Assembly (NCBI GenBank): GCA_964591455.1
Contig: CAZQDZ010000003.1
Span: 1-64,000 of the forward strand
Origin: RFSX01 sp964591455
GTDB taxonomy: Bacteria > Bacteroidota > Bacteroidia > Chitinophagales > Saprospiraceae
Direction: 5' to 3'
DNA length: 64,000 nucleotides
In this document: positions 8,555-17,573 of the stretch, in pieces
Layout: each line of letters starts with the position of its first letter
Numbering within the stretch: position 1 is the first letter of the stretch
Made by a program: the position numbers and the translations under genes
Notes under the pieces: model-generated
What the model saw: only the letters and a program-made list of their open reading frames with translations
Database searches by the model: none
What the model was told of the DNA's origin: nothing

Positions 8555-8562
8555 TATCTTTG
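8555..8562 (+). promoter_or_regulatory. possible -7 element for the ECF sigma operon
   Basis: TATCTTTG matches TAnnTTTG and lies 58 bases before the sigma-factor ATG. The -33 region is only T-rich (CCCTTTTAA), so this is a partial match. Confidence 0.35.
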
Positions 8563-8620
8563 TAAATATATACTGTTTGGTGTAACAATATTAACAACGT
8601 TCTCGTCAAGAAATTAGTCA

Positions 8621-9118
8621 ATGCAGGTCGAAGAATTCAACAACTTGGTAGCAAAAATGCAAGATAAAATGTATCGTTTGGCACTAAGAGTAGTTAATAA
8701 TGAGCAAGAAGCGATGGATGTTGTACAAGATTCATTTGTCAAAGTATGGCGTAAAAGAGAGCATCTTGCTACAATAGAGAACAAAGAGGCCTATCTTATG
8801 ACAGTAACGAGGAACATGGGTATAGATAAGTTAAGAGCCCGGAAAATGGAAACTTCAGATATAGATGAGCATTGGGATATCAAATCTACATCTCCAAATC
8901 CTGAAAGAACCTTAGTGGCAAAGCAACAGTTAAGCAGAGTAATGGAAATAGTGGATAGTTTACCGGAGAATCATAGGACAGTTATCCATCTTAGAGATAT
9001 AGAAGGATATACCTATAAGGAAATAAGCCAGATGACTGGATATAACTTAGAAAAGGTGAAAGTGTATCTGCACCGAGCACGGACTAAACTCAAGCAAAAA
9101 TTAAAAAGCATTAGATAG
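8621..9118 (+). CDS. ECF-family RNA polymerase sigma factor
   Basis: The 165-residue protein has the two ECF sigma domains: region 2 at about residues 8-75 (NEQEAMDVVQDSFVKVWRKRE, with the DVVQDSF core) and region 4 at about 105-160 (LPENHRTVIHLRDIEGYTYKEI, then a helix-turn-helix YNLEKVKVYLHRARTKLK). It would direct RNA polymerase to a small regulon. The next two genes, an anti-sigma-like membrane protein 5 bases downstream and a DUF4252 protein, are a common Bacteroidota set, so they are probably its regulator and a target. Confidence 0.93.
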   Translation: MQVEEFNNLVAKMQDKMYRLALRVVNNEQEAMDVVQDSFVKVWRKREHLATIENKEAYLMTVTRNMGIDKLRARKMETSDIDEHWDIKSTSPNPERTLVAKQQLSRVMEIVDSLPENHRTVIHLRDIEGYTYKEISQMTGYNLEKVKVYLHRARTKLKQKLKSIR

Positions 9119-9123
9119 TAGTC

Positions 9124-9864
9124 ATGCATATCGATAACATCATACAGAAATATTGGGATGGGAACACTACCCTCGAGGAAGAAGCCCAAATAAAGACATA
9201 TCTAATGTCTGATAATGTAGCTGAAGTACATCAGAGTATGGTGACACTTTTCAAGCACAATGAATCGTTAGGTCAACAAAGTATGCCGAATAGGATATCA
9301 GCAGATGACATCATATCACTGACAGGTACTCAATCTGGACTCGAAGAGCAGGTTGTTATAGATGAAATTCTAGATGAATATTGGAAAGGAATCACGAGTG
9401 ATGAAGCTGAAAGCCGATTAAGGTCTTATCTATTATCAGGAGATATTGCGGCAGAGCACCAATATTTAGTACCACTTTTTGAATATTATAATACGGCAGC
9501 TGGTATAAAGCCTCCTTCAGAGTTAAGGGCAAACGATATTTTAGATGCCTCTGACGGAGAACAAAGTTCAGATAATTCAGCACCTCCACAACAATCCTCG
9601 AAATCAAGAATGAGGCAGCTGATGCCTAGAATTGCATCACTGGCTGCAGTATTTGCCTTGACATTAGCAGTGGTCTTCCTGATGCCTTCAAGCACAGATA
9701 ATAGTCGAACATACGCAGAGTCTGCAGAAGCAGAAGAAGCCTTAGAGGTGACTATGGAAGCCCTAGCATTCTTAGGTAAGAACTACGAAAAGGGATATGC
9801 ACCTATGCAACACCTAAGGCAATTGGAGAAAACAAATGTTTTTAAAATAAATAAAGCTCAATAA
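9124..9864 (+). CDS. Anti-sigma-like membrane protein with duplicated N-terminal domain
   Basis: This 246-residue protein has one membrane helix near residues 168-188 (IASLAAVFALTLAVVFLMP), a cytoplasmic N-terminal region and a short periplasmic tail. The N-terminal region is an internal duplication: residues 3-66 and 78-142 share the pattern I..YW.G.T...E...R/K.YL.S.(N/D)(V/I)A..HQ...LF with an (A/N)DI ending. Such YW-motif helical domains occur in Bacteroidota proteins coded next to ECF sigma factors. With the 5-base spacing to the sigma gene, an anti-sigma role is inferred. No zinc-binding HxxxCxxC motif is present. Confidence 0.7.
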   Translation: MHIDNIIQKYWDGNTTLEEEAQIKTYLMSDNVAEVHQSMVTLFKHNESLGQQSMPNRISADDIISLTGTQSGLEEQVVIDEILDEYWKGITSDEAESRLRSYLLSGDIAAEHQYLVPLFEYYNTAAGIKPPSELRANDILDASDGEQSSDNSAPPQQSSKSRMRQLMPRIASLAAVFALTLAVVFLMPSSTDNSRTYAESAEAEEALEVTMEALAFLGKNYEKGYAPMQHLRQLEKTNVFKINKAQ

Positions 9865-9879
9865 GCTAATACATATACA

Positions 9880-10395
9880 ATGAGAACAATATTGGTATTA
9901 CTCGTAACCACATTTACTTTCTTAAGCCTTAGTGCTCAGCAGTCTGCTATAAATGACTTTTTTGATAAATATGCTGATAACAGTGCATTTACTCAGATTG
10001 ATATTAGTCCTAAGATGTTTGAGCTATTTGCGCAGATGGATACAGAAACTGATATGGATGCTGAGACCTTAGAAATGATAAAATCATTGAAAGGACTTAA
10101 AATTTTGATGACAGAAGAAAATCCTGAAACTATATACAAAGAATTCACCTCCTCTGTAGAGACGACGTCCTATGAAGAATTAATGACTGTAAGAGATGGT
10201 GATTCGGATGTCAAGTTTCTAGTTAAGGATTCAGACGGTGGCAATATAGTTAATGAGTTATTGCTATTAGTAGGTGGCTCAGATAATTTTGTCTTAATGA
10301 GCTTTAGTGGCAAAATTAGATTAGACAAAATTGGTGAATTGGCCCGCAACATCAATGTTTCAGGTTCAGAGCATCTTGATAAACTAAAAAATTAG
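9880..10395 (+). CDS. DUF4252 family secreted protein
   Basis: The 171-residue protein begins with a signal peptide (MRTILVLLVTTFTFLSLSAQ) and contains the features of DUF4252: an acidic N-terminal part (FFDKYADNSAFTQIDISPKMF), a central KSLKGLKIL strand, and the C-terminal segment ending in LDKLKN. The function of the family is unknown. It is the third gene of the sigma/anti-sigma operon, 15 bases after its neighbour, and ends at a terminator. Confidence 0.82.
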   Translation: MRTILVLLVTTFTFLSLSAQQSAINDFFDKYADNSAFTQIDISPKMFELFAQMDTETDMDAETLEMIKSLKGLKILMTEENPETIYKEFTSSVETTSYEELMTVRDGDSDVKFLVKDSDGGNIVNELLLLVGGSDNFVLMSFSGKIRLDKIGELARNINVSGSEHLDKLKN

Positions 10396-10396
10396 A

Positions 10397-10435
10397 ATAA
10401 AAAAAGGCCGAGATTAATTTTCAGCCTTTTTTATT
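10397..10435. terminator. Terminator between the DUF4252 gene and lysA
   Basis: AAAAAAGGC (10400-10408) pairs with GCCTTTTTT (10424-10432); inner bases GA/TC add pairs after one mismatch. The A-run and T-run on either side allow it to work for both converging genes, and it abuts the lysA stop codon. Confidence 0.7.
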
Positions 10436-11649
10436 TATATGAATTGAGGATCTAATTGATTCCTCATTAAGTCTTCTTGTGTTTCTCTTTTTCTAATTAG
10501 ATAGTCCTTCCCATTATGTATTAAGACCTCTGGCGGTCTGTATCTGGAATTGTAGTTGGAACTCATACTAAAGCAATATGCGCCCGCATTTTTAAACATG
10601 AGTATGTCGTCCTTAGATACTTGGCTAATGCGTCTATCTGCACCAAAGGTGTCTGTCTCACAGATGTATCCTACAACGGAGTAGATTTTCCCTTTTCCAT
10701 CTGGATTAGACACATTGACAATATCATGAAAGGCATTATAGAACATAGGCCTGATGAGATGATTCATTCCAGAGTCTACTCCAATGAAAGTAGTTGCAGG
10801 TGTTTGTTTGATTACATTGACCTTGACCATAAAATATCCAGCATTACTGACTAAGTACTTCCCTGGTTCAAATTTCAGTGTTAGGTCACGATTATTATTA
10901 GTGCAAAATGTATTGAATTTTTCGCTGAAGGCCTTTCCTAATTCCTCTATGTCAGTTTCTAGCCCCCCTGCCTTATAGGCCACCTTAAATCCACTACCAA
11001 AATCAACAAACTCTACGGATTCAAATTTGGCAACGACATCCAATATAAGTTCTGCAGCCTTTATAAAAATATCTGTATCAAGTATGTCTGAGCCTGTATG
11101 GACATGAATGCCATTGACATTAATGTTGAAGCTTGAGATAATTTTTTCTAGGTGCGGTAACTGGTGTATCGAAATCCCAAATTTGGATCCGATATGTCCC
11201 ACAGAGATATTCCTGTTGCCACCTGCCATCATGTGTGGATTGATTCTAATGCATATAGGTACATCAGGGTACGTGTCTCCGAAGTACTCCAACATTTCCA
11301 GATTATCCACATTAATACCTACGCCTAACTTGACGGCATCTGCATATTCTTCTTCTGATATATTATTTGGTGTGAATAGGATTTCTGATGGTAGGAAACC
11401 TGCTTCTAATCCCAGTCTTATCTCCTGTATAGAAACACAATCCAGTGAGGTGCCTAGGGACTTCATCAGCTTCAATATAGATATATTACTTAGTGCTTTA
11501 CAGGCGTAGTTAATGCCAAGCTTAGGTACATCGAATGAATTGACAAATCGGTTATAATTTTGCGCTATGGCTGCCGAGTCATAGACATATAGTGGGGCAC
11601 CATACTTATCTACTAATTCCAGTATTTTTAATCCTTGTATCTCTTCCAT
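10435..11649 (-). CDS. lysA: Diaminopimelate decarboxylase
   Basis: LysA removes CO2 from meso-diaminopimelate to give L-lysine, using pyridoxal phosphate. The 404-residue protein has the alanine-racemase-like barrel with the PLP lysine in INYACKALSN (Lys51), the HVHTGSD motif, the glycine-rich phosphate loop GSGFKV, and the C-terminal beta domain with CETDTFGADR supplying the active-site cysteine from the partner subunit. Length is typical of the single-function enzyme. It stands alone; the other lysine-pathway genes are not in the window. Confidence 0.95.
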   Translation of the reverse strand: MEEIQGLKILELVDKYGAPLYVYDSAAIAQNYNRFVNSFDVPKLGINYACKALSNISILKLMKSLGTSLDCVSIQEIRLGLEAGFLPSEILFTPNNISEEEYADAVKLGVGINVDNLEMLEYFGDTYPDVPICIRINPHMMAGGNRNISVGHIGSKFGISIHQLPHLEKIISSFNINVNGIHVHTGSDILDTDIFIKAAELILDVVAKFESVEFVDFGSGFKVAYKAGGLETDIEELGKAFSEKFNTFCTNNNRDLTLKFEPGKYLVSNAGYFMVKVNVIKQTPATTFIGVDSGMNHLIRPMFYNAFHDIVNVSNPDGKGKIYSVVGYICETDTFGADRRISQVSKDDILMFKNAGAYCFSMSSNYNSRYRPPEVLIHNGKDYLIRKRETQEDLMRNQLDPQFI

Positions 11650-11675
11650 AATATTTTAAAAAAAAAATTTGGCCC

Positions 11676-11683
11676 CAAAAGTA
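11676..11683 (-). promoter_or_regulatory. possible -7 element for lysA
   Basis: TACTTTTG on the minus strand matches TAnnTTTG and lies 27 bases upstream of the lysA start. No TTTG is found at the -33 position, so the match is partial. Confidence 0.35.
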
Positions 11684-11746
11684 GGTACTCAACCTGTATT
11701 ATTTTAATATTATTGATGCAAGATAAATCAAAGAGAAGCGAATAGA

Positions 11747-13783
11747 TTGATATCTGAAAAGACGATACAAGAGGTTTTTGCAATGGCCAGGGTGGATGAA
11801 GTCATACAAGAGTATGTCAATCTGAAGAAGCGAGGCGTCAATATGATAGGACTTTGTCCCTTTCATGATGAGAAGACCCCATCGTTTACTGTCTCACCGA
11901 GTAAAAATATATACAAGTGTTTTGGATGTGGAAAGGGAGGCGGGCCAGTACAGTTCCTAATGGAGCACGATTCACTCTCCTTCCCTGAATCTATCAGACA
12001 ACTAGCTCAGAGATATAATATAAGTATAGAGGAGGATCATAATGTCGATGCAGACCAAGTAGCCGAAAAACGCCGCTTGGAGGAAAGCTACTTTATCATC
12101 AATAAGTTTGCTGCAGAATTTTATACTAAGCAATTATTTGAGACACAGTCAGGAAAAGCCATCGCCTTAAGCTACTTTAAAGAACGTGGCTTTTTACAAG
12201 CGACTATTGAAAAATTTGAGCTTGGATACTCGTCTGATGAATCAAAAGCGTTGACTACTAAAGCTGCTAGCTTACAGTATAAGGAGGCTTATATGAAGGA
12301 CTTGGGCCTGACTTCTCAGAAGGGATATGACTTCTTCAGGCATAGAGTTATGTTTCCTATACATAATGTGTCAGGTAAGGTTGTCGCATTTGCAGGACGT
12401 ACATTGAGTACCCAAAAGTCACAGCCAAAGTATATTAATTCTCCAGAGACACCAATCTATAATAAACGCAAGACGCTATATGGGCTCCACCTCGCCAAGT
12501 CCGCTATACGAAAAGGAGATAATTGTCTGGTTGTAGAAGGATACACAGATGTAATTAGCCTGGTTCAGAATGGTGTGGAGAATGTTGTCGCTTCCTCAGG
12601 TACGGCATTCACCAGAGAACAGGTCATACTCATTAAGCGATATACTGATAACGTTACCTTCTTATATGATGGCGATGCAGCAGGTATAAAGGCGGCACTT
12701 CGAGGGTTAGACATAGTCCTAGAGAATGGGATGAATGTCTCACTCGTGTTATTGCCAGATGGCGAAGATCCTGACTCTTACGTTCGAAAGTTAGGTAATT
12801 CAGAGTTCGAAGAGTTCTTAAGCAAGAATGCTACTGATTTTATTTTCTTCAAAATGAATTTACTCATGGAAGAGGCAGGCAATGACCCTGTTAAGCGCTC
12901 AGCCATGATTAAAGATATTATCAGTAGCGTGGCTAGACTTCGAGACCCCATTAAAAGGAGTCTGTATGTTCGTCAATGTTCTCAGTCATTAGCCATCGAG
13001 GAATCCATCCTTGTTAAAGAAGTCAATAAACAGATTAGAAATCAAATCAAACAAAATCAGTTAGAAAAAAAGCGGGAGGAGCGAATGGCTCAAATTAGAA
13101 TGGTTAATAACAAAGAAAGACCTCCGAATGCTAGTCCCTTTCCTTCCGAACCTCCTCCTAATATGGCAGGCGAAGAATATCATGAACTTGATCATTATCC
13201 TGAAGAAAGAGTTGCACACAGACAGTCTGATTTTCGAGTGCCGCAGCATGATTACCAAGAGCTTGATTTGGCAAGAATTGTGATTTCGTATGGGGATAAA
13301 ATGATTACACAAGACGATGGAGAAGACATGTCAGTTGCCGAATTTGTATATACAAATATCAATGTTGTCTTTCAGTATTTTGATAACCCAATTTGCCAAA
13401 AAATTATAGAAGAAGGATTTAAATACGTGGAGTCTGAACAGAAACACGTAGACATCTCTCAGTACTTTATAAACCATTCTGATAATACAGTTTCCGAATT
13501 TGCTGTCGATAGGATTAGCAGCCCATATGAATTGGCCAACTGGGAGAATATCGGTGTTTATCTTAATCAGAAAATGCCAGACAATAATTATTTAGAAGAC
13601 AGCCTGCAGGCTATTCTACGATTCAAGTTGAAGAAAATATCTAAAGTTTTGGATGAGCTAAAAGTAAGAATAAACAATGACGGTGTAGATGACCAAACCA
13701 AAGTGACGCTACTTATGGCTTTCAAAAAATTACAAGAGGAAAAGAAGACCTTAGCTGAGAAACTAGGTAATGTAATATTGTGA
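11747..13783 (+). CDS. dnaG: DNA primase
   Basis: DnaG makes the RNA primers for replication. The 678-residue protein begins with a CHC2-type zinc domain (Cys37, His40, Cys58, Cys61), followed by the catalytic core RNAP-like fold and a Toprim domain with VVEGYTDV near residue 263 and YDGDAAG near 307. After a charged, Pro-rich linker (about residues 440-495) comes the C-terminal helicase-interacting region. The start is a TTG codon; MISEKTIQEVF matches the normal primase N-terminus and the next ATG would delete it. It is divergent from lysA. Confidence 0.95.
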   Translation: MISEKTIQEVFAMARVDEVIQEYVNLKKRGVNMIGLCPFHDEKTPSFTVSPSKNIYKCFGCGKGGGPVQFLMEHDSLSFPESIRQLAQRYNISIEEDHNVDADQVAEKRRLEESYFIINKFAAEFYTKQLFETQSGKAIALSYFKERGFLQATIEKFELGYSSDESKALTTKAASLQYKEAYMKDLGLTSQKGYDFFRHRVMFPIHNVSGKVVAFAGRTLSTQKSQPKYINSPETPIYNKRKTLYGLHLAKSAIRKGDNCLVVEGYTDVISLVQNGVENVVASSGTAFTREQVILIKRYTDNVTFLYDGDAAGIKAALRGLDIVLENGMNVSLVLLPDGEDPDSYVRKLGNSEFEEFLSKNATDFIFFKMNLLMEEAGNDPVKRSAMIKDIISSVARLRDPIKRSLYVRQCSQSLAIEESILVKEVNKQIRNQIKQNQLEKKREERMAQIRMVNNKERPPNASPFPSEPPPNMAGEEYHELDHYPEERVAHRQSDFRVPQHDYQELDLARIVISYGDKMITQDDGEDMSVAEFVYTNINVVFQYFDNPICQKIIEEGFKYVESEQKHVDISQYFINHSDNTVSEFAVDRISSPYELANWENIGVYLNQKMPDNNYLEDSLQAILRFKLKKISKVLDELKVRINNDGVDDQTKVTLLMAFKKLQEEKKTLAEKLGNVIL

Positions 13784-13806
13784 TGTTGAACCCAACATTA
13801 GTGTGT

Positions 13807-13850
13807 AAAAAAGACCTTTACAAAAATGCAAAGGTCTCTATCTTTTTAGT
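13807..13850. terminator. Terminator between dnaG and fbaA
   Basis: AGACCTTT (13812-13819) and AAAGGTCT (13830-13837) form an 8-bp stem with a 10-base loop. An A-run lies to the left and a T-rich tail to the right, so it can serve both converging genes. Confidence 0.75.
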
Positions 13851-13864
13851 TTTTCTAATTCGGA

Positions 13865-14935
13865 TTAAACAGATTTATTAGTGCAGTTTAAATCTGCGTA
13901 TGCTTTGGACAATCTCTTCTTGAAGCTTAACTCCCCTTCTCTTAGCCATTTTCTAGGGTCATAATTCTTTTTGTTTGGCTTCTCCTCCCCTTCTGGATTT
14001 CCTATTTGTGTCTGCATATAGCCTACTCTTGCCTCATAATAATCTCTTGCCCCTTCCCAGAATGCCCATTGTAGGTCAGTATCTATATTCATTTTTACAG
14101 CACCATAGCTGATGGCTTCTTTTATTTCTTGAGGTGTAGAACCTGAGCCTCCATGGAATACAAACTTAATAGGCTGATTATCTGTTAGATTAAACTTTTG
14201 CTTTACAAACTCCTGAGAATTTTTTAGGATGATTGGCTTTAGCTCCACATTACCAGGCTTGTATACACCATGTACATTGCCAAAAGCAGCCGCTACAGTA
14301 AATCTGTCACTAATAGCTTTTAGTTTTTCATAGGCATAAGCCACTTCATCTGGTTGAGTATAAAGTTTAGAACTGTCTACATCGGTATTATCGACCCCAT
14401 CTTCTTCTCCTCCTGTTACCCCTAATTCCATTTCTAACGTGATACCAATGGCATGAAATCTCTTCAAATAATCTACACATATCTCCAGATTCTCTTCGAT
14501 GCTTTCTTCAGACAAGTCGAGCATGTGTGAAGAATACAATGGCGCCCCAAATTTTTCAAAGTGCTTTTCAGATGCGTCAGTAAGACCACTTATCCATGGC
14601 AATAGTTTCTTAGCACAATGGTCGGTATGTAGTATAGTAGTAACACCATAAGCTTCAGACATCCTGTGTACGTGATGCGCAGAAGATATTCCACCAGCGA
14701 TTGCTGCGGCTTGGTTCTCGTTGGATAATCCTTTTCCTGCGAAAAATGTAGAACCTCCATTTGAAAGCTGTATGATAATGGGAGAATTTACTTCTTTCGC
14801 AGTTTCCAAACAAGCATTGATTGTATTCGTTCCAACTACATTTACAGCTGGAATGGCGTAATCATTTTCATTGGCATGATCTAATAATGCTGTGACCTCG
14901 TCACCATGAAGAACCCCTTTTCTAAACTTTGACAT
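13865..14935 (-). CDS. fbaA: Class II fructose-bisphosphate aldolase
   Basis: The zinc-dependent aldolase splits fructose 1,6-bisphosphate into dihydroxyacetone phosphate and glyceraldehyde 3-phosphate in glycolysis and runs backward in gluconeogenesis. The 356-residue protein matches the E. coli-type class IIA form: LHTDHCAKK carries the catalytic Asp and a zinc His, LEMELGVTGGEEDGVDN is the family segment with zinc ligand Glu, and FHGGSGSTPQEI binds the phosphate. It lies 24 bases downstream of trxB on the same strand, so the two are probably transcribed together. Confidence 0.95.
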   Translation of the reverse strand: MSKFRKGVLHGDEVTALLDHANENDYAIPAVNVVGTNTINACLETAKEVNSPIIIQLSNGGSTFFAGKGLSNENQAAAIAGGISSAHHVHRMSEAYGVTTILHTDHCAKKLLPWISGLTDASEKHFEKFGAPLYSSHMLDLSEESIEENLEICVDYLKRFHAIGITLEMELGVTGGEEDGVDNTDVDSSKLYTQPDEVAYAYEKLKAISDRFTVAAAFGNVHGVYKPGNVELKPIILKNSQEFVKQKFNLTDNQPIKFVFHGGSGSTPQEIKEAISYGAVKMNIDTDLQWAFWEGARDYYEARVGYMQTQIGNPEGEEKPNKKNYDPRKWLREGELSFKKRLSKAYADLNCTNKSV

Positions 14936-14959
14936 AATATTTATTTAGTGAGTATGAGC

Positions 14960-15898
14960 TTATATAATCTCTTGGGCTGCTAGGTATCTCTCAGCATCTA
15001 AGGCTGCCATACATCCTGTGCCCGCAGCAGTAACGGCTTGGCGATAAACATTATCCTGCGCATCACCACTTGCAAATACACCTGGTACTTTTGTTTTGGT
15101 ATTGTCTGCACCCGTTACAAGATATCCTGCATCATCCATATCCAACCATCCATCGAAAATGCTTGTGTTAGGCTTATGTCCAATAGCTACAAAAAATCCA
15201 GTAGCCTTGATAGTCGATTCTTGATTGGTTTTATTGTTTTTCACCTTGACACCTTCTACGCCTTCCGAACCTAGCACTTCCACAGTTTCTGTATTCCAAT
15301 AGACCTCTATATTGCTTGTGTTAATTACACGCTTTTGCATAATCTTGGAAGCTCTCATTTCATCTCTTCTGACCAGCATATGTACTTTAGGACAAAGCTT
15401 AGATAAGTAAGTAGCTTCCTCAGCAGCAGTATCTCCACCCCCTACAACGACAACTTCTTGACCTTTGAAGAAAAATCCATCACAGACTGCACAGGCGGAT
15501 ACACCTAGATTCATCAGTCTTTTTTCAGATTCTAGACCGAGCCACTTAGCGCTTGCTCCTGTTGAAATCACGACTGTATGCGTTTTGATTTCTTCGCCGC
15601 TCTCTGTAGTCAGAACATGAACAGGTCCATCGAAATTAACTTTGGTAATCATTTCTCCGCGGATATCAGTTTCAAACCGCTCCGCTTGCCTGCGGAAATC
15701 CATCATCATCTCTGGTCCTGTTTTACCATCTGGGTATCCAGGATAATTTTCTACTTCTGTTGTAATCATTAATTGCCCCCCTGGTTCTCTTCCTGTGAAT
15801 AATAGAGGTTTTAAGCCTGCTCTAGCAGCATAGATTGCTGCGGTATAGCCCGCAGGGCCTGATCCAATGATCGTACAATTGCGTATTTCTTCAGACAT
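14960..15898 (-). CDS. trxB: Thioredoxin-disulfide reductase
   Basis: TrxB passes electrons from NADPH through FAD and a cysteine pair to thioredoxin. In this 312-residue protein the FAD-binding GSGPAGYTAA is at residues 13-22, the redox pair is Cys136/Cys139 (CAVC), the NADPH site VVGGGDTAAE is at about 151-160, and the second FAD motif GVFASGDAQD is near the end. Size and order are those of the low-molecular-weight bacterial enzyme. It is the first gene of the trxB-fbaA pair. Confidence 0.96.
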   Translation of the reverse strand: MSEEIRNCTIIGSGPAGYTAAIYAARAGLKPLLFTGREPGGQLMITTEVENYPGYPDGKTGPEMMMDFRRQAERFETDIRGEMITKVNFDGPVHVLTTESGEEIKTHTVVISTGASAKWLGLESEKRLMNLGVSACAVCDGFFFKGQEVVVVGGGDTAAEEATYLSKLCPKVHMLVRRDEMRASKIMQKRVINTSNIEVYWNTETVEVLGSEGVEGVKVKNNKTNQESTIKATGFFVAIGHKPNTSIFDGWLDMDDAGYLVTGADNTKTKVPGVFASGDAQDNVYRQAVTAAGTGCMAALDAERYLAAQEII

Positions 15899-15926
15899 AC
15901 TTTTTAAGTAATTTTATTATTGGGTG

Positions 15927-15934
15927 CAAAAATA
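15927..15934 (-). promoter_or_regulatory. possible -7 element for trxB-fbaA
   Basis: TATTTTTG on the minus strand matches TAnnTTTG, 29 bases upstream of the trxB ATG. A GTTT/TTTA stretch lies at about the right distance for the -33 element but is not exact. Confidence 0.42.
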
Positions 15935-16034
15935 AGCTTCTTTTATTTACTTAAACTTAATAAGTTATATATCTAAGAGAACTTTGATTTCATAATATGA
16001 GTTTATTACTTTAGATAAATCCTTATACACAACT

Positions 16035-17573
16035 ATGACGTTGCTTTCCGTATCCTTAGTCGCACATGTTTTACTGCTTTTACTTTATACAAGTATGCTA
16101 ATTCTAGCTATAACAAGGAAATCAAGAATGGGTATAGGTCTAGCTTTATCATTAATCATATTAGATACGGCGTGGAACTTAAGTATTGGTGGATGGGACA
16201 ATATTTTGCATGTAGGCAAAGATTTAATAGGAATAGGTTTAGTAAGTCTATTTTTTATTTGGTGTAAGGAGCATTATGTTAAATTTCTAGTTATTCTTTC
16301 TGGGATTGTAGGATTGAGTTGGGTGCACAATAGTAAACATCTCAATTGGAGTAAAGGTCATCAACAAGGGACACAGTTGCTAATACAGTTTAAGACAAAG
16401 TCTGATTTAGAACATTGGATCAGTGAATATGATAAACCAGAACAGATCACATACCCAGTCTTTGAACCTGAAGATGACAGTTTTTTATTGGATGAGTACA
16501 TTGCTCTGGATTATGTAGGTACTAATGTCAAAGATTTCATTTCTAAATTGGAATCCACGAGGGATATAGAACACATAGAAATCAATGAAGAAATCACTGT
16601 CTCTCCCATTTCAGCCCGCTCAGTAAATGTGGTTCCCTTTAAGTCTAGACTCAATGACCCCTATGTGTCCAAGCAGCGGATGAAGGGGCCCTATGATTTG
16701 GAAGATTTCCATAAACTAGCAGATAAGCATAAAGCAAATACGTATGAAGGTCCTGTTGTTATTGCGATTTTAGATACAGGCGTAGATAGCAGACATGAGG
16801 ACCTCAAGGCCAATTATATATCTACTGCATCTCGATATGATAGTGACAAAAAAGGACACGGGACACATTGTGCTGGGATAGCTGCAGCAGTTACTGGAAA
16901 TAAGATTGGCATAGCGTCCTTAGTTCCAAAAGGTGCGGACATAAAGGTGACAAGTATCAAGGTTCTAGGAGATATGGGTGTAGGTACACAGAAGACGATT
17001 ATTAGAGGAATCATAATTGCAGCTGATAAAGGCTATGATGTCATATCCATGTCTCTCGGAAGTATATCTTCAGATAGTAAGCAGAAAGCATACAATGAAG
17101 CTGTTAAGTATGCTAAATCTAAGGGCTGTATAGTAGTGGCTGCAGCAGGGAACTCTAATAGAGATGCTGCAAATTACTCTCCTGCTAATTCTAAAGGGGT
17201 GATAGCGGTCTCAGCAGTTGACTCGCTAATGAGAAAGGCAAATTTCGCCAATGACATTTCTAATATTGCACAAGGGATTTATGCACCTGGGACTATGGTT
17301 TTTAGCACATTTCCTGGCGACGAATATAAATCTTTCAATGGGACATCTATGGCCACACCCCTAGTGTCTGGTCTGATAGCTGTTATGAAATCTTATAAGC
17401 GAAATCTTACCGCTGAAGAAGCTTACAGTATCATCAATGAATCTGCCCTTACTAAAAATGGAAATAAAATAATGGACCCTATAAGTACGATGAAATTGTT
17501 TTTTACTAAGACTAGTAAAGTTGAGAAAGAATCTGTTCGAGAATGGTCTCCAAGTCAGTGGCAGTATCAATAG
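16035..17573 (+). CDS. Subtilisin-family (S8) serine protease with N-terminal membrane domain
   Basis: The C-terminal two thirds are a complete subtilase: Asp247 (AILDTGVD), His275 (GHGTHCAG), oxyanion Asn373 (AAGNSN) and Ser438 (NGTSMATP). Before it, residues 1-98 hold three to four hydrophobic helices (5-26, 33-49, 62-76, 82-96) instead of a cleavable signal peptide, and residues 110-190 form a propeptide-like region. The protease would therefore be tethered to the inner membrane, probably with the catalytic domain outside. Substrates are unknown. The last 62 bases overlap the 3' end of aroK on the other strand. A T9SS sorting domain is not present. Confidence 0.85.
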   Translation: MTLLSVSLVAHVLLLLLYTSMLILAITRKSRMGIGLALSLIILDTAWNLSIGGWDNILHVGKDLIGIGLVSLFFIWCKEHYVKFLVILSGIVGLSWVHNSKHLNWSKGHQQGTQLLIQFKTKSDLEHWISEYDKPEQITYPVFEPEDDSFLLDEYIALDYVGTNVKDFISKLESTRDIEHIEINEEITVSPISARSVNVVPFKSRLNDPYVSKQRMKGPYDLEDFHKLADKHKANTYEGPVVIAILDTGVDSRHEDLKANYISTASRYDSDKKGHGTHCAGIAAAVTGNKIGIASLVPKGADIKVTSIKVLGDMGVGTQKTIIRGIIIAADKGYDVISMSLGSISSDSKQKAYNEAVKYAKSKGCIVVAAAGNSNRDAANYSPANSKGVIAVSAVDSLMRKANFANDISNIAQGIYAPGTMVFSTFPGDEYKSFNGTSMATPLVSGLIAVMKSYKRNLTAEEAYSIINESALTKNGNKIMDPISTMKLFFTKTSKVEKESVREWSPSQWQYQ

